From: Dolomedes plantarius
Taxonomy: Eukaryota; Arthropoda; Arachnida; Araneae; Dolomedidae
DNA length: 64,000 nucleotides
Direction of reading: 5' to 3'
Assembly: GCA_907164885.2 (NCBI GenBank)
Contig: OU015491.1
Span: 118,531,431 to 118,595,430, forward strand
A program made the position numbers and the translations under genes. Below the pieces are notes generated by a model. It saw only the letters and a program-made list of their open reading frames with translations. It was not told where the DNA came from and ran no database searches. Shown piece after piece: positions 24,663 to 38,403 of the stretch; position 1 is the first letter of the stretch, and every line of letters begins with the position of its first letter.

Positions 24663-25162
24663 TGAAAAATATAATCTGTTGTTTCATACTTCATTCACAA
24701 ACGAGGATGTTCTTTTGCACTATTCTTTATAATTGATATTCCTGGGTTTTTCTCTGCGATTTATAGATAAGAATGCACATTTAGTTGCTTAATGTTTAAA
24801 AGCATGTCTGTTAATGCACTGGAAAATAGCATTTATTTATGAAGCTAGGGTCTCCGAGATAAATTTTCTGTATAAAATATCAGATTTTCTGTTAAAAATG
24901 ACAAAAAAACACCCAGTTCAGTAAATATGGCTTTAAAGAAATATGTATAAAAAATTGAATAAACATAATAAAATGCATAATTTTAATTTCTTAGATCATA
25001 TTTTTTTTACGGGATTTGATTTTCTGTAAGAATAGTACAGTAATAATAAGTATTAATTTTGTGACCTGTACTGCTGCTAGAATACTTAAGTGGAGAATAT
25101 GCAAGTAATAATATAAAATTTTACTTTATTTTGAAACGTAACCCCTCTTCTTTTGCTTCTTT

Positions 25163-25168
<6 letters not shown>
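24663..25168. other. AT-rich non-coding stretch
   Basis: Nothing recognised. Confidence 0.45.

Positions 25169-25227
<59 letters not shown>
25169..25227. repeat. (TA)n microsatellite
   Basis: About 29 TA units, 70 bp left of the Tc1 element at 25297. Confidence 0.95.
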
Positions 25228-25230
<3 letters not shown>

Positions 25231-25296
25231 CATACAGTGTTGGAAATTGATTTATGAAAACACGGGTTTGTAACAAAAACTTCTTATATATATATA

Positions 25297-26855
25297 CACT
25301 GCTCAAAACAATTAGGGGAGCACATGGTTTTAACGAAATTACGCAAATACTTGCACCGATAAGTAACATAAAATAAATCATCCATAAATTAAAGCCTAGC
25401 AGGAAACAGAAGAAGAAAACTTCTATCAAATCAAAGTTCATGACGTCAAAAACCAGAAAAAGAACATAAGGTCGGAAATCCGGATGTTGCACAAAAGTCT
25501 GTTTCACTGCCTTAACTCTGAAATTCGATTGCTCAGTTATTCTTTTTGAGAAAAGGTGACTTGAAAATGTCTCAACAACGTGATTTACCGGAATCCATGG
25601 CATGGCGTATTATAGGCAGACTTGAATCTGGGCAAATACAACGTAGTGTCGCGGACGCTGTTGGAGTCGCCAGAAGTGTCGTTGCAAGGCTGTGGAATCG
25701 ATTCCGAGAAACAGGGAATGTTAGACGTCGACCAGGGCAAGGTTGGCCACGAGCAACTATAGCAACTAATGACCGGTATATACTGTTAACAGCTCGTCGA
25801 AACAGAAAATACAATGCTACTGAGCTGCAAAGACAGTTGTTCTTGGCAACAGGACGAAGGGTGTCTAGTCAAACAGTACGTAATAGGCTTCATCAGGGAG
25901 GTCTCTATGCACGTAGGCCAATGGTCTGCATTCTGTTGACCTCGCGCCACCGTGCGGCCCGAAGAAGATGGGCTGCTGAACATCGAGATTGGGAGCAACA
26001 TGATTGGAGCCAAGTGCTGTTTACAGACGAGTCCCGATTCAGCCTGGAGTGTGACACCCGACGTGTTTTGGTATGGAGGGAAAGGGGCACTCGAAATAAC
26101 CCCACATTCCTTCGTGAAAGGTCACAATAGAGACGAGTTGGTTTTATTGTATGGGGTGGAATCAGCATAGGTGGACGTACGGACCTGCATATCATTCGGA
26201 ATGGTACTTTGACGGCCGGAATGTATGCAGACGAGATACTGAGACCTCATGTCATACCTTACGCTGCAGCCAATGGAGGTTCCTTTGTTTTCCAGCATGA
26301 TAATGCCAGACCGCATTCAGCTCGCCTTGTGAAGAACATGCTTGAAGCTGAAACAATAAAGCGTATGGAATGGCCAGCGTGCTCTCCTGACCTGAATCCA
26401 ATCGAGCATGTTTGGGACATGCTCAGACGACGCATTGCTGTGAGACCAAGGCCTCCTTTTACTCTCCGAGACTTGGAGATTGCACTTCTTGAGGAGTGGA
26501 ACAGTATTCCCCAAAGTCTAATCGATAACATCATCGCATACATGGAAAACAGATGTGCAGCAGTCTTAGCTGTTCGAGGAGACGACACGCCATACTAAAA
26601 ATCTTGCATCATTTCTCATCATTTATAAACAATACATTTTTTTATCGTTTACATGTAACCAAATTGTTTCCCTAAATCATCTTTTCATGTTTTTTCCATA
26701 TTTTCAAAGAATTAAAGCTTAATTAAAAAATTTTTACGTCTTTTTTTCTGTATTGCGCATTGATATGCGTGTACTATCCATTTTATGCCAATATGTGGCT
26801 GTCTCGCACGGTTTTCTTAACTTCTATCTCTAAGCTCCCCTAATTTTTTTTAGCA

Positions 26856-26858
<3 letters not shown>
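25297..26858 (+). mobile_element. Near-intact DD34E Tc1-like transposon
   Basis: Left end CACTGCTCAAAACAATTAGG after (TA)n; the right end, inverted, starts CACTGCTAAAAAAAATTAGG. Both ends continue GGAGC. At 1562 bp it is full length for a Tc1 element and carries one transposase gene with a single nonsense codon. The right flank is TGTGTGTATATA, so the expected TA on that side is blurred by microsatellite change. It is the parent type of the deleted copy at 15108-16196. Confidence 0.93.
25567..26598 (+). pseudogene. Tc1 transposase, one in-frame stop, otherwise complete
   Basis: The 343-codon frame begins at ATG 25567 (MSQQRDLPES). Residues 1-60 hold the first helix-turn-helix and a GRPR-like linker (here GQGWPR). 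About 85-115 hold the second DNA-binding part. Catalytic residues are D154 (LFTDESRF), D245 (FQHDNARPH) and E280 (SPDLNPIEHVWD), giving the DD34E signature. The enzyme would cut and paste the element at TA sites. The only disabling change seen is TAG at 26128-26130 (codon 188), between FLRERSQ and RRVGFIVWGG. The frame is open from there to the stop after RGDDTPY. Readthrough or reversion would restore full length, so inactivation looks recent. Confidence 0.92.

Positions 26859-26865
<7 letters not shown>

Positions 26866-26893
<28 letters not shown>
26866..26893. repeat. Short (TG)n(TA)n tract right of Tc1 element
   Basis: TG repeats pass into TA repeats directly after the transposon end. 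Confidence 0.9.
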
Positions 26894-26896
<3 letters not shown>

Positions 26897-26899
26897 TAT

Positions 26900-28012
26900 A
26901 TACATATAATGATTCTACTAAAATAAGTAAAATAACCAAAATAAGTTCATATTAATTCTAAATTGTTGTAGATTTTAAGTTTATGCTTAAACTTCCAAAC
27001 TCTTTAAAGGTTTAAAATTACTCTTTTGAAAGACACGCAGCTTATAACAAAAAAACTGTTATTTTTATAAGCTTCTTACCTTACACAACGCCTATGATAA
27101 AAGAAGATCAGGTAAGTTTCGATTTTCACTTATGAATCATATGGAATTTTTCTTATAAATTAAAGTATTAATTAAACTAAAGTTTATTTTCACGCATTAA
27201 CACTAAAAAAGATTGGCATTTATATTATGAATAAGGGAATATCACCTGGACATATGTAACAAAAATTCTTGATTTTAAATTGTGAATTCAGTATAATACG
27301 TATTTTTATTACATGTAATGGTTCACTTCTTTAGAAAATGATGATTTTAACTACAAGTTATTTATGAGTTAGTGTTGGAAATTGAGAACTGTTTCATAAA
27401 ATTTTAATAGACTTAGTAGTTTTCGTCCTAAGTTATTGACACATTTTTTTAGTTCTGCCTAACGATGTTTAATGTTTAATATCAGATGAACATTAATTTT
27501 TTTCGATTCCTCAAACCGCTTTTTTTTCATGCATTGTAGTGATAGATCTGATATTTGTCATAATTCTCCTCGTAATGACTTTTTAATGGTTTCCTGATGA
27601 CAAATTGCTTCCTCATTTCACAGAATAATATGTGAAAAAATTTAGCTTCTGAGAAATAATTTACGACATTAACAGAGAGAAAGTTTGTTGCATCTTATTG
27701 ATTCTTCGACTTAATTTCACGTGGTTAGTTTGGAAAATTGTTAAGGGGAAGAGTTTCAAAATTTTATTGTGTAAGTCAAAATGAATCTAAATTTGAAAAA
27801 AAAAATTTGATGTCAAAAAATTCTTTTTTGAAAACAGTGACAGTAGAAGAGCAATGAACAAAATTTAATTCAGCCTTTGAATTATCAAAAAGAATGAAAT
27901 AGGCTGCATGCCGTTCAGCTTGATAAAATAGTCTTTTGGTTTTTAACTTTTTGAGGGGACTTGGTATACTTATATTGATAAAAATATCGATTTTTCGATT
28001 TTTTGTTAAAAA
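26900..28012. other. AT-rich non-coding stretch
   Basis: Nothing recognised. Confidence 0.45.
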
Positions 28013-28014
28013 TA

Positions 28015-28736
28015 CAAGGTGTTTCAAAAAGAATCACCCGATTTTAAAAAAATCATAACTATTCATCTTTTAATCCGTTTTGATCGAATAACGTATAGAC
28101 AGAAAGAGGGAAATCTCGAGTTTCACGCAGATTTCCCTCCTACAAAATGCCTACAAGTACCGATAACGCTCTTCCTTCGCCCGTCACACAGAAATAATTT
28201 TTGTTCTATGTTTGCGAAGTGGGAGTCCGTAACAACTGATCAGCGTGATTTTCGTTGAAAAAACCCTGGTAGATTGAAATCCCTACCTCTCAGAACATTA
28301 GGCGATGGTATAAAGAATTCCAAGACACGGGTTGTCTGTGTACGCATAACAACTGTGAAAGCAGTGTATGCAGACATGATCGCAAACGTTTGGGATGAAT
28401 TTGCCTACCATATGTCGTTCATCCAAAGATGGGCATATTGAGAAGCTGTAATTTGGTTTGTAAAAAAAAAAAATTATGATCAGCCATGTAATATAAAATT
28501 AATTTTAAGTTTCAATGTTCAATATTTTTCATAATATATCTGAGGCATTATGGCAGATGTTGATATGTCATTTTGTCATGTTTTCGGCAAATTTAAAATG
28601 TAACTTTTGTTGTGAAATATAAAATCTCTGAATCAAGTGTTTCAATCCAAATATTCTTTACTTAATACTCATATTCATCCTCAAGCATATGGCTGGTCTT
28701 CAATGAAAATTTACAGTTAAGGACTAAAACACCCTG
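28015..28736 (+). mobile_element. Internally deleted mariner-like element
   Basis: Flanked by TA (28013-28014, 28737-28738). The left end is CAAGGTGTTTCAAAAAGAAT and the right end, inverted, CAGGGTGTTTTAGTCCTTAA; the outer ten bases match at nine. At 722 bp it is about half the expected length and keeps only the two ends of a transposase gene. The right 200 bp recur at 22365-22566. Confidence 0.85.
28208..28451 (+). pseudogene. Mariner-type transposase remnant (both termini, middle deleted)
   Basis: Three short blocks in different frames are typical of mariner transposases with an N-terminal helix-turn-helix. They are FAKWESVTTDQRDFR near 28214-28258, QNIRRWYKEFQDTGCLC near 28291-28341, and a C-terminal VWDEFAYH followed after a frameshift by ICRSSKDGHIEKL and stop (28449-28451). 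The linker to the catalytic domain and all acidic residues are gone. Family naming relies on my memory of the conserved RWYKQF.DTGCLC and GAHIEHL motifs. Confidence 0.75.
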
Positions 28737-28974
28737 TATAATTCGACACCTCTAGTATATTGGTACAAAGTTTTGAGATGATCTGACGATTGTAAGTGTA
28801 TGAAAAATTCCTTTCATTATCTCGACAGTCCTTTAAATGTCACGCCCACATCAGTGTTTACATTCATTTTACGCTGAAATTTCCTCCCTGAATTACAAAT
28901 TACCCGGTTGATAACCCAGGTAGTCACAAATTAAGAGAAGGGAATTAAGTATTTCTTCCAAAAATTCTACCATT

Positions 28975-29294
28975 GAATCAACGGCTTCCACTATTGAACT
29001 TCTGGAAATATGTGTGCGTTGTGCAACTCAAAATGCTAATGAGAGTTTGCACAGTGTGATTTGGGTAAGTACCCTAAAGTAATATTTGTTAATAAACGTG
29101 TAAAACTCTGTGTAACAACAGCAGTTTTTGAATTTAATACGGATACAATGCATACAATAAGAGAAGTACAAAAGGCACTAGAAACGATTGTAGGTCATTG
29201 CAAGAAAAAACTTGGTGCTGTGTTGGATTCACGAAAACTTTTGTTACGTAAAAGGCGTAATAAAGCAAATTATCAACTTGCCTGTAAATTATAA
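28975..29294 (+). pseudogene. Mutator-like transposase C-terminal relic
   Basis: The frame from 28975 reads STIELLEICVRCATQNANES then LHSVIW (to 29064). After a shift it continues GKYPKVIFVNKRVKLCVTTA and on to VFEFNTDTMHTIREV and KKLGAVLDSRKLLLRKRRNK. The pattern TQN.NES.H..IW...PK..FV...R(L/V)E..V.. FN is what I recall from the C-terminal part of Mutator-like (MULE) transposases in arthropods and cnidarians. The catalytic region is not found upstream, there is at least one frameshift, and no terminal repeats were identified. Similar codons continue past the stop to about 29456. Confidence 0.6.
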
Positions 29295-29459
29295 AAAATG
29301 CTATTCATAAAAGAGAACAGCTATTCAGAAAGTGAGAAGGCGTTACATAATAGATGTTTTGAAAATCGTCAAGTGTTATCAGTGAGGTTTGTTTACTCTA
29401 TAGATGGTGAATATTGGAACTTAAATTTTCAAATTCTGAACGAAACTGTTGATTAATGC

Positions 29460-30319
29460 TATGAATATTTATTATGAACGTCTTGTAATACATATTTATA
29501 AGTACTTAAAAGCATTCAAAGAAATATATTTAAATTGTTAATCACATTTTTCATCAGTTCTCTCATCATTTTTAGATGGGTAAGTTTTTAATAAAAGCCT
29601 CTAATTATAACTAAATGTTCACCTATTCAAAGAAAACGGCTATAATTTAAAGGTATAGAAGTAGTAACAGAATGACATTAATATTACGAAAACTGGAATT
29701 TTATGGTTTTTTCAGTGCTTAAAATCTTTAAATTGAATTTTCTCAATTTGCTGTTTTTTTGACGTAATACTGTGTTTAAAAATTATTACGTCTACAAATA
29801 TATGTCAAATGACTCCATTTTTTTTGTATCTTTAATATAATGCATTTAAACAAACAATTGAGGCATTTTACAATAAAATAAAAAGAAAAAAATCAAAATG
29901 TCGAGGAAACCATGTTTTTTTGCTGCGTTTTTGCCTATATTAGTATATCTTATTTTTTTTCTCCGAAACTAATTCATTAATTGTAAAATCAATCCATAAA
30001 GTTATAACGTATAATGTCATACACATCCAAAAAATCATGTTAGAATTTAGAAAACTAAAGGAGAAAAACAATTTTTTAAATTATTTAATTTTTTTTAAAT
30101 TTTTAATTTCTGAATTTTACCCACAAAGTGATTTTTTTCTTGTTAAAATCAGTGTGCCTAAGTATTACCTATAATAATATGTATACACTACAGGTAAATA
30201 TACTTCTGCAAAAATATTCCTTCAAAAGGTACCGAGTTCCCTTAATTTTTTTTTTGTGGGTTATCAGAACTTTTAGAGAGTATTTCATTCCGTTTTGCTC
30301 TTTGTAGTAATATATTATG

Positions 30320-30325
<6 letters not shown>
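29460..30325. other. AT-rich non-coding stretch
   Basis: Long homopolymer A and T runs; nothing recognised. Confidence 0.45.

Positions 30326-30361
<36 letters not shown>
30326..30361. repeat. (TA)n microsatellite
   Basis: About 18 TA units. Confidence 0.95.
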
Positions 30362-30366
<5 letters not shown>

Positions 30367-30630
30367 AAATTGTAGTATAGATTATTAGCAGATGCGGACA
30401 TTAGATTTTTTCTAAATGGCAAACGATGAAAATGCGATTACGATCGTACGGTAGAAACTTTTCATTGGTTCAATGAATTAAAACACTTAAAAAATTTTGC
30501 TTCTGTACAACCTAAATATTTTAATAAATAAGTTCATTGAATAAATGCTATTTGGGACTAAATGATATAGAAAATTGTAGGAATTTATTAAGAAGGTATT
30601 TACATCATGATAATATTGAGATATTGATAT

Positions 30631-30725
30631 ACAAGCCGGGCTTCACCCGACTTTGCTCGATCTTCGGCCAGCAACGCTCAGGCCATCCGTCCACCTTAGA
30701 GACCGCTTTGAACTGATTGATTGAG
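30631..30725. repeat. GC-rich repeat end, possibly a further Helitron-like family
   Basis: ACAAGCCGGGCTTCACCCGA and the following 60 bases are much more GC-rich than the flanks. They resemble the hairpin-CTAG ends at 9086 and 45600, with CTAG altered to CAAG. The other boundary is not visible. Confidence 0.35.
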
Positions 30726-31979
30726 AGAGAGAATTTTCATAAGAGGCAGTATTAATTTGCAGTCCCCTCCCCCCTCACACAAAAAGAAAAATTTGCTATT
30801 CGTATTAACACCCACCACCACCTGGTATGATATGAGCATACCTGCTTTACAAAAAGATAAATTTTCATGTGCCAGTCTTGAATTGAATTCTAACAGAACA
30901 GCATTAACCTCCTGAGACTCGAGCAAAATAAAATTTAAATATTTTTCTAATTATAGTTTATTAAAACGTTTTATTGGATGTTGAGGTCATAAGCAGGATA
31001 AATAATGACAAATCTGCACACAAAAAATTAAACAAAATCTTTATTTAGTTAAACTAATAAACTTTATAAAGTTAATACTAAGTTAATTATTGAATTTTAA
31101 ACTAAAATTAAATTAAAAAGTTAATTATTGAATTTTAAAAGTGTATTGATAATACCTAATATCAGTTAATTACTTGTCAATTTACACTAAGATTCATGAA
31201 AACTTAAAAGCAATTTCTTTCAGCAGTAATACACAAAAACCTTTTTCAAGCTGTGCAACGGACTTTTGTTTTTTTACTACATCCAATATTTCTGAAGTAT
31301 GCATAATTCTTGATTACAGCAAGCTGATTAATAAATAGAACCAAAAGAAAATATTGCAACTAATTCAGTTACCAATAATACAAAAAATTATTTTAAATCG
31401 TAGTAAACAATGATAAACATTATACACACTTCAATAATAGCAAAACAAAACATGATGGTAAAATAGAAAGGAGAGTTAAAACAGAAGTAAGAAGTTAAAT
31501 TTTAAAACTATTTAGCATGTAAAAAATACATGTAATCACATAAGCGTGTAATTTTAATTTCCAAATTGAAACTAATTATCGTATTCAAAAACAAGACAGT
31601 ATTAAACAAAACAAAGAAATGACGAACTTGAATTCACCAACCGCAAGCCAGTCTGGAAACGGAACAGCCAGCTTTAACTGAATACCCAAATCGAATCACT
31701 TGACACTCGAATCACAGTTCCCTTGAATTAAATTTTTTTTTCACTTTTAATTTACAAAAAATCCCCAAAAATCAGTACATCTTCATATGGTCTATTTCAA
31801 ATATTTATGATTAAAAAGCTTGAATTTAAGTATGAAAAATAGAAAAATAATTCAAAATTAGACACACGTTGAAAAATTTCTTTTGAGTGATTCATTTTTT
31901 AGTGAGAATCACGCTGGGAATGAATGTGTATTAGGTGTGCTGTGTTTACGTTTTGTTAGGTGGAATATGCATTTATAAT
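30726..31979. other. AT-rich non-coding stretch
   Basis: Nothing recognised. Confidence 0.45.
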
Positions 31980-32293
31980 TGAAATATCTCTAAAACTATT
32001 AAAGTAACAGAAAAGGTGTACGCAGAAAAAATTATTAGCTTTTAAATCTCTTTCTAAATATGTAAAATTTCTTTTAAAAAAATACATCGATTTTAACTTT
32101 TAAAACATGGCGGTTGCGTTTTATATTGGTGGAGTGTGGTGCATTTAGGACTGAAATATCTCTAAAACTACTAAAGTAACAGAATAAGTGTATGCAGAAA
32201 AATCATCAGTTTTTAAAGCTCTTTCCAAATATGTAACATTTATGCACTTTCATAAAAAAATAATACATCGATTTCGACATTTTCAAACATGGC
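31980..32293. repeat. Imperfect tandem duplication, period ~172 bp
   Basis: TGAAATATCTCTAAAACTA at 31980 and 32152 each lead through TTAAAGTAACAGAA or CTAAAGTAACAGAA, TACATCGATTT and AACATGG. The two units differ by small indels and substitutions, so the duplication is not recent. No coding sense. Confidence 0.85.
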
Positions 32294-35200
32294 CGAATTT
32301 CATAACTAATGCCATACCAGAAACAGTCTACCCGGAATTGTTCCCCATTTCCGACCGACAGACACCTTTTTCCTTTTATTTATGTTGAAGATAAATTCAA
32401 CAATACCAAGAAGCGAATCAATTAATTACATTTAGTTGGAAAAGAAATTGATTAAATGAATCACAGTACATTTTATATAACTTCAGTTATAATTTACTGT
32501 TCAATTAAATTTAATCGAACCGTTACTAGAAAAATAAATTAGTACCTTATAGATGCAATTATTTCAAAAACACATTTATGGAATTTAAGAAGGAATATTA
32601 TTTTCTCAAGATATTCGTCCTTTGTCAAAATAATTAACATTTTTTTAAATTCAATTACTTGATATCATTTTATAATTATCGAGAAAATATTGCAAAGAAG
32701 TTGAATCACAAAGAAGTGAGAGAATATTTATTTCGACAATATAAAAGATTGGCTTATTTTTTTTTCATAATGAATCGGATTAACTTTTATTGTGCACCTT
32801 AAATTACCTTTAAATTAGAATTTTATTTAATGTTTAATTGAAAATCGACCAAATATATCTATTATTAGCTTTGGTTATATCGAATTCTCTTACTTATTCT
32901 TATTTTTTTTAACAGACCGGAACTTCAATTATTACTCAATTTCCTATACTTTAATAAAGTATGGGCACAAAGCAGTACATTAAGTTTCAAACACAGAGCA
33001 ATTCTTTAATATACGTGCATTCAAAGTGTTATACAAAGTCAATATTTTAATATATTTCTTTCGCTGTTCTTAACTCCCTTTCTTCTCCCCTCCCATTTCA
33101 TGCATGGGAATATTATTTTTTTTAATTATGTCATGAGTCTTTATTCTATGTCCTCAGAAGTACGAGGAAACTTACCGCAGATGCCTGTTATTAATTAATG
33201 AATTAAATTCCCAATGAATAGAAAACCTTTAAAATTACAAGATAAAAAACCCTATTAATGCCAATATAAAGGACCGCATCCTTTCATTTTAGTGTCTGAG
33301 AAAATTGGTATTAACGTAACTAGAAAATTAAAAATATTAAGATATATCGCGGACATATAATTCAGAAATTTAAATACTTCCAGGATTGAGTGGGGAATGA
33401 TTTCCATCATTTATGATCATACAATATGAATGAGGGAAGTGTTATAAAACATTTTGAGCAATTCGTAACCGAGGCACCATTATTATAGTTTGTGTTTTCC
33501 AACACGATAAAAATTGCTGCCCCAAATCTCCAATTAAATAGGATATATTTAAAAATCAAAAGGGTGTGCTCAACTTATGGATGTAAATCTGACAGAATGA
33601 GGATTTAAATCGGACCGGAATCAGTCGTCACAGTTCGTATTTTAATGCGAAAAAACAACTGAAAGAGGTCAGTGTTATTCACATTTTTTCACCAAGTGGT
33701 GGCTGAAGAGATGTGGTATGGTATGTCGAAACAGGAATCCGAAATATATTGATGCTGAAATATAATAAAACATTAGTTTTTCATTCTGTCATGCTTAACG
33801 TGATTTATTTTTTTTATGAACCATCTGTTTCTCCCATTGCATATGCGATAAAAATTCTTCAGCAGTTTTTTTTTATTGTTACTTAGTTGAACTGTACCTA
33901 CAAATAGTTTTTACAAGTATTTTTTTTTAACCATTAGAAATATTTGTATTTTCAATACATTGTTTTCAATCCTACTTTTCAATTTTCCTTCCTATATTCA
34001 ATTATGGTTTAATTTTTCTGAAATGAATGTTCAGAAAATCCTCTTTACCTACGAAATTAATTGTGATATGCAAAGACACTAAATGAGGGTGTGTAAAAAT
34101 GAATTAATCGGAAGTATCTTAATAAAAGAATAGAGGGTCTAATTTTTTAACGGATACTGCAATCAATTTCTTGTAATTATCCATAACAGTTTGTTTGTTA
34201 GATTTTTTAAATAATGATGGAAAATTCAAAGGTGAGGGGAATTTTTAAATGGAATTTTCTTTTGTTTGGGGTATTGGTAAGTTTGCTACCAAATTTCGGT
34301 TTTTATATTTCTTTATCTTTTTAACTTTGTTGTGTGATTTTAGTTGATTTAATGATTTGGATTATTTGTTTCAATGTGGGGATCTCGGCGCCTCAGGATG
34401 ATTTTTGGATTTACCTGCATCTTATCAGAAATATTTCCTTGAACTGACCGATTCGGTTAGGCCTCCTGATGAAGACACTGGTCGATTAGCTCATTATTTT
34501 GGGGTTTTTTAATTATTTTTAATCCACTTCTATTTTTGATTTCAATTATTTCTTCCGAATCTTCCATTAATATTGCATTGAGCACTAATTTCAGATCTCT
34601 GTTAACTTTTCCGATGGTTGGTGTCTTCAATCTGTTTATTTAATTTGATATTTTTTCCTTGGGTAAATTTTTAAATATCGCTAGCTCCAATCTTTATATT
34701 TTACAATACAGGAGGATCAAAATATGTTTGTTTTGTATTTCGATATACATCATTTTTCAAAACGAGATGAGAACCGAGAGATTTATGTTATAACAAAATA
34801 TTTTAATTTTTATTTGTAAGGCTTTCTTTTATTTCGTAGAAAATGACAAACTAGTGAAAAATGAATTTTCTTTCGACGCATAATTATCTGGAGAATTTAT
34901 TGTTCGTCACTCTAATCTCCCCTGCTTGTTATTACATACCCTAACAAAATTTCTAGAAATTATCTTTAGTCATACATAATACAAAAAGAGTAAATCTTAA
35001 AATGCTTAAAAACAAATATTCCTTAATGGATCGATAACAATTTATCTTATGACAGAAATTCTGCATAAACCACAAAGTTAAATATTTACTCAATTTCGAA
35101 GTTAAAACTGTATTGCGATTCATTCATTGGAACAAATTGATTTTTTGTGTGTGTGTGTTTACTAGTCCCATTGGAAGAATTAAAATATTGATCATTTGTG

Positions 35201-35996
35201 CATTAAAATCAAAATAAATTAAAAAACACTTTTCAAGAAGATGTGAGAAAATAGGGAGAAAAAACAGATATTTAACTAATTATAATTTTTATATTTTTTT
35301 CTTTAATCATTGAAGAGGAAGTTAAAGATCAGTTTTTAAAAAGTGTTTTTGCACATTTCCTCGTAGTTGCTTTGAAAATGGCCAGAATATTTGAATTTTT
35401 CCAAAAATTAAAATGTATTCAAAATTCCTTCTCTTTTTTATTCATTTTTAACTGTGTATGTGTCTAACATACACCGTCAAAAATGACATAGCGAAAAATG
35501 ACAACATTCGCAGTTGAATAATCATTTTATGATTATTCATTTTCAAGTTATTGATGGAAATTGGATCGTGGACTTTTATATCATCGTAACGGATAGTATA
35601 ACTATCTAACGTACAATGGGTTAAGTTCTACTACATTTTTGATGATTATGCGTTTTAAATCTTGAGTAAAAGAAAAATTGCTGTAAGAAATTTGAATAAA
35701 AATAAAAGGCTTATTTTTAAGTAGTTATTATAGTTATTTACAGTTAGAAGATGCATCAAAAGTGTGGAATATTTTTAAGGGTGGTTTAAAGTGGCTTTCC
35801 CAAAAACTTTATATCGTATGTAAAGTTATATTTGTAAACGGCGAGTTTTGAACTCAAAACTTGCCTTGTAGAACTATTGTGAGTCACTATGTTTATATAC
35901 GACATGTAGTAAGGTTGTAATTTGCTAGGAATCATAAAAAAATATATATAGTTTAATCGGAATTTCCACAACTGCGCTTAGAGTTCAATTTACAAA
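32294..35996. other. AT-rich non-coding stretch
   Basis: 3.7 kb without a recognisable exon, RNA gene or bounded repeat. Confidence 0.45.
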
Positions 35997-35997
35997 A

Positions 35998-36244
35998 GAG
36001 GCGGTGAAAGGCAAAGTGGTGTAAGTCACTTTTTAACCTTTTTCTATTTGAGGGCAGAAATGTAATCGCCATGTTCAATTTATAGTGGAATTGCAAATAT
36101 TTATTATTTGTAATATTATAATAATTATTATCATATACAATTTGTTCAATTTATGGTGGAATGTTTGGTAGTTTTTTCAGTAAAACGCTTTTGACTTACA
36201 CCACTTGACTTACTGACTTACACCACTTTGCCTTTCACCGCCTC
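35998..36244. mobile_element. 247-bp MITE with perfect 30-bp inverted repeats
   Basis: The left end GAGGCGGTGAAAGGCAAAGT continues GGTGTAAGTC, and the right end is its exact reverse complement. AAAA flanks both sides, a possible 4-bp target duplication, but in A-rich DNA this is weak. Inside, TGTTCAATTTATAGTGGAAT and TGTTCAATTTATGGTGGAAT form a direct repeat, and a shorter piece of the right terminus is duplicated at about 36192-36212. GAG ends with a 4-bp duplication recall Sola-type elements, but I cannot assign a superfamily. Confidence 0.85.
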
Positions 36245-37201
<957 letters not shown>

Positions 37202-37545
37202 AAAAACTGACTGGGAGGTTTTGCGGGTTATGAAAATTTACAGCTATAAAACAGTTTTTTATTACTTTAAAACACTAATTATTTAAGAAATTTGGTTTGA
37301 GCTCTGGTGATTGACAGTCCGACGTCATTTTTGTAAAACGTCTCAAAAAATGCTTCAGTGCTGTTTGTGGCATAGCGATGGCCGAACTATGCGAATGATA
37401 AAAATCTAAAGTTCGAAAAGCTATCAGGCGCTGCGTAAACATATTAAATTATTTTCTAGCGTCTATGTATGATTAATAGACAATTTAATCATGTTCAAAA
37501 TTCAGAAATAGTGCGTAACAGACAATGCAAAAGTATATGTATAAA

Positions 37546-38260
37546 CAAGCTGAATACCCGTGCTTGGCTACGGAGAACATTCAAATTAAATACAATCATC
37601 AATAAATGCAATTAATGCCAAAAAAATTATAAAAAAATCGTAATGGATATTTTTATAGACAAAATAATGTAGAAGAAAATATTCAAATTCAATACAAAAG
37701 ACAATATATGCAATAAATTTGTATGTTTAATATACATAGCACATACTAATTTGAATTAAATTCTTAAAAAACTTCCATCTCAATTAGTCAAGTGGTTACA
37801 TTTTATCTTTAAGGTATCTCATTTTTTTTGTCAATTTATTTCGTTGTTATACACGTGACGCAAAATTATTTTAAAGTGCCACAAAAAGAAAAGAAACCAT
37901 GTGTTCAGCATTTATTAAATTGAATTCTAAAAATTAATCTTCAAAACTTCACAAAAAGTCTCAAAAAAGAGGTAAATATTCGAAAAAGATTTCAATGTAA
38001 ATGAAATTTTATGATTTTTCTCGTGATATAAATTTTATAACCCTCAGATTATTATTTTAATTGCAAACTTTAAAAAAAGTTACAAAAGCACCTTAAAAAT
38101 TTAATTTAAAAAAATCTAAGAAGAATATTTCAAAAATCTTTCTTAGTGCACCCATTCAGTATATGAAGAATCGCCATGCAAAATTTCAGTCCTTTAGGTC
38201 TAGCGGTTTGGTCTGTGCGTTATCTGTCAGTGAGTTACGGAACTGTTTTCAATATATAAA
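37546..38260 (-). mobile_element. Helitron-like repeat, copy 3 (family A, reverse)
   Basis: The reversed 3' end reads CAAGCTGAATACCCGTGCTT (CTAG mutated to CAAG); the reversed 5' part is GTTACGGAACTGTTTT followed by ATATATAAA. It lacks the long internal TA tract found in several other copies. It predates the segmental duplication, as copy 4 occupies the same place in copy B. Confidence 0.65.
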
Positions 38261-38403
38261 TAATATTGCTCAGATATTAAAGTATTAGTTCACCTCAGCA
38301 GGGGACGATCTTAAAAGAATGATATCGAACCGAATGATTATATTATTTAATTACTGTCTGCCCGACTTCTTTTAAACGATAGAAATAGACATTAATTAAT
38401 CTA

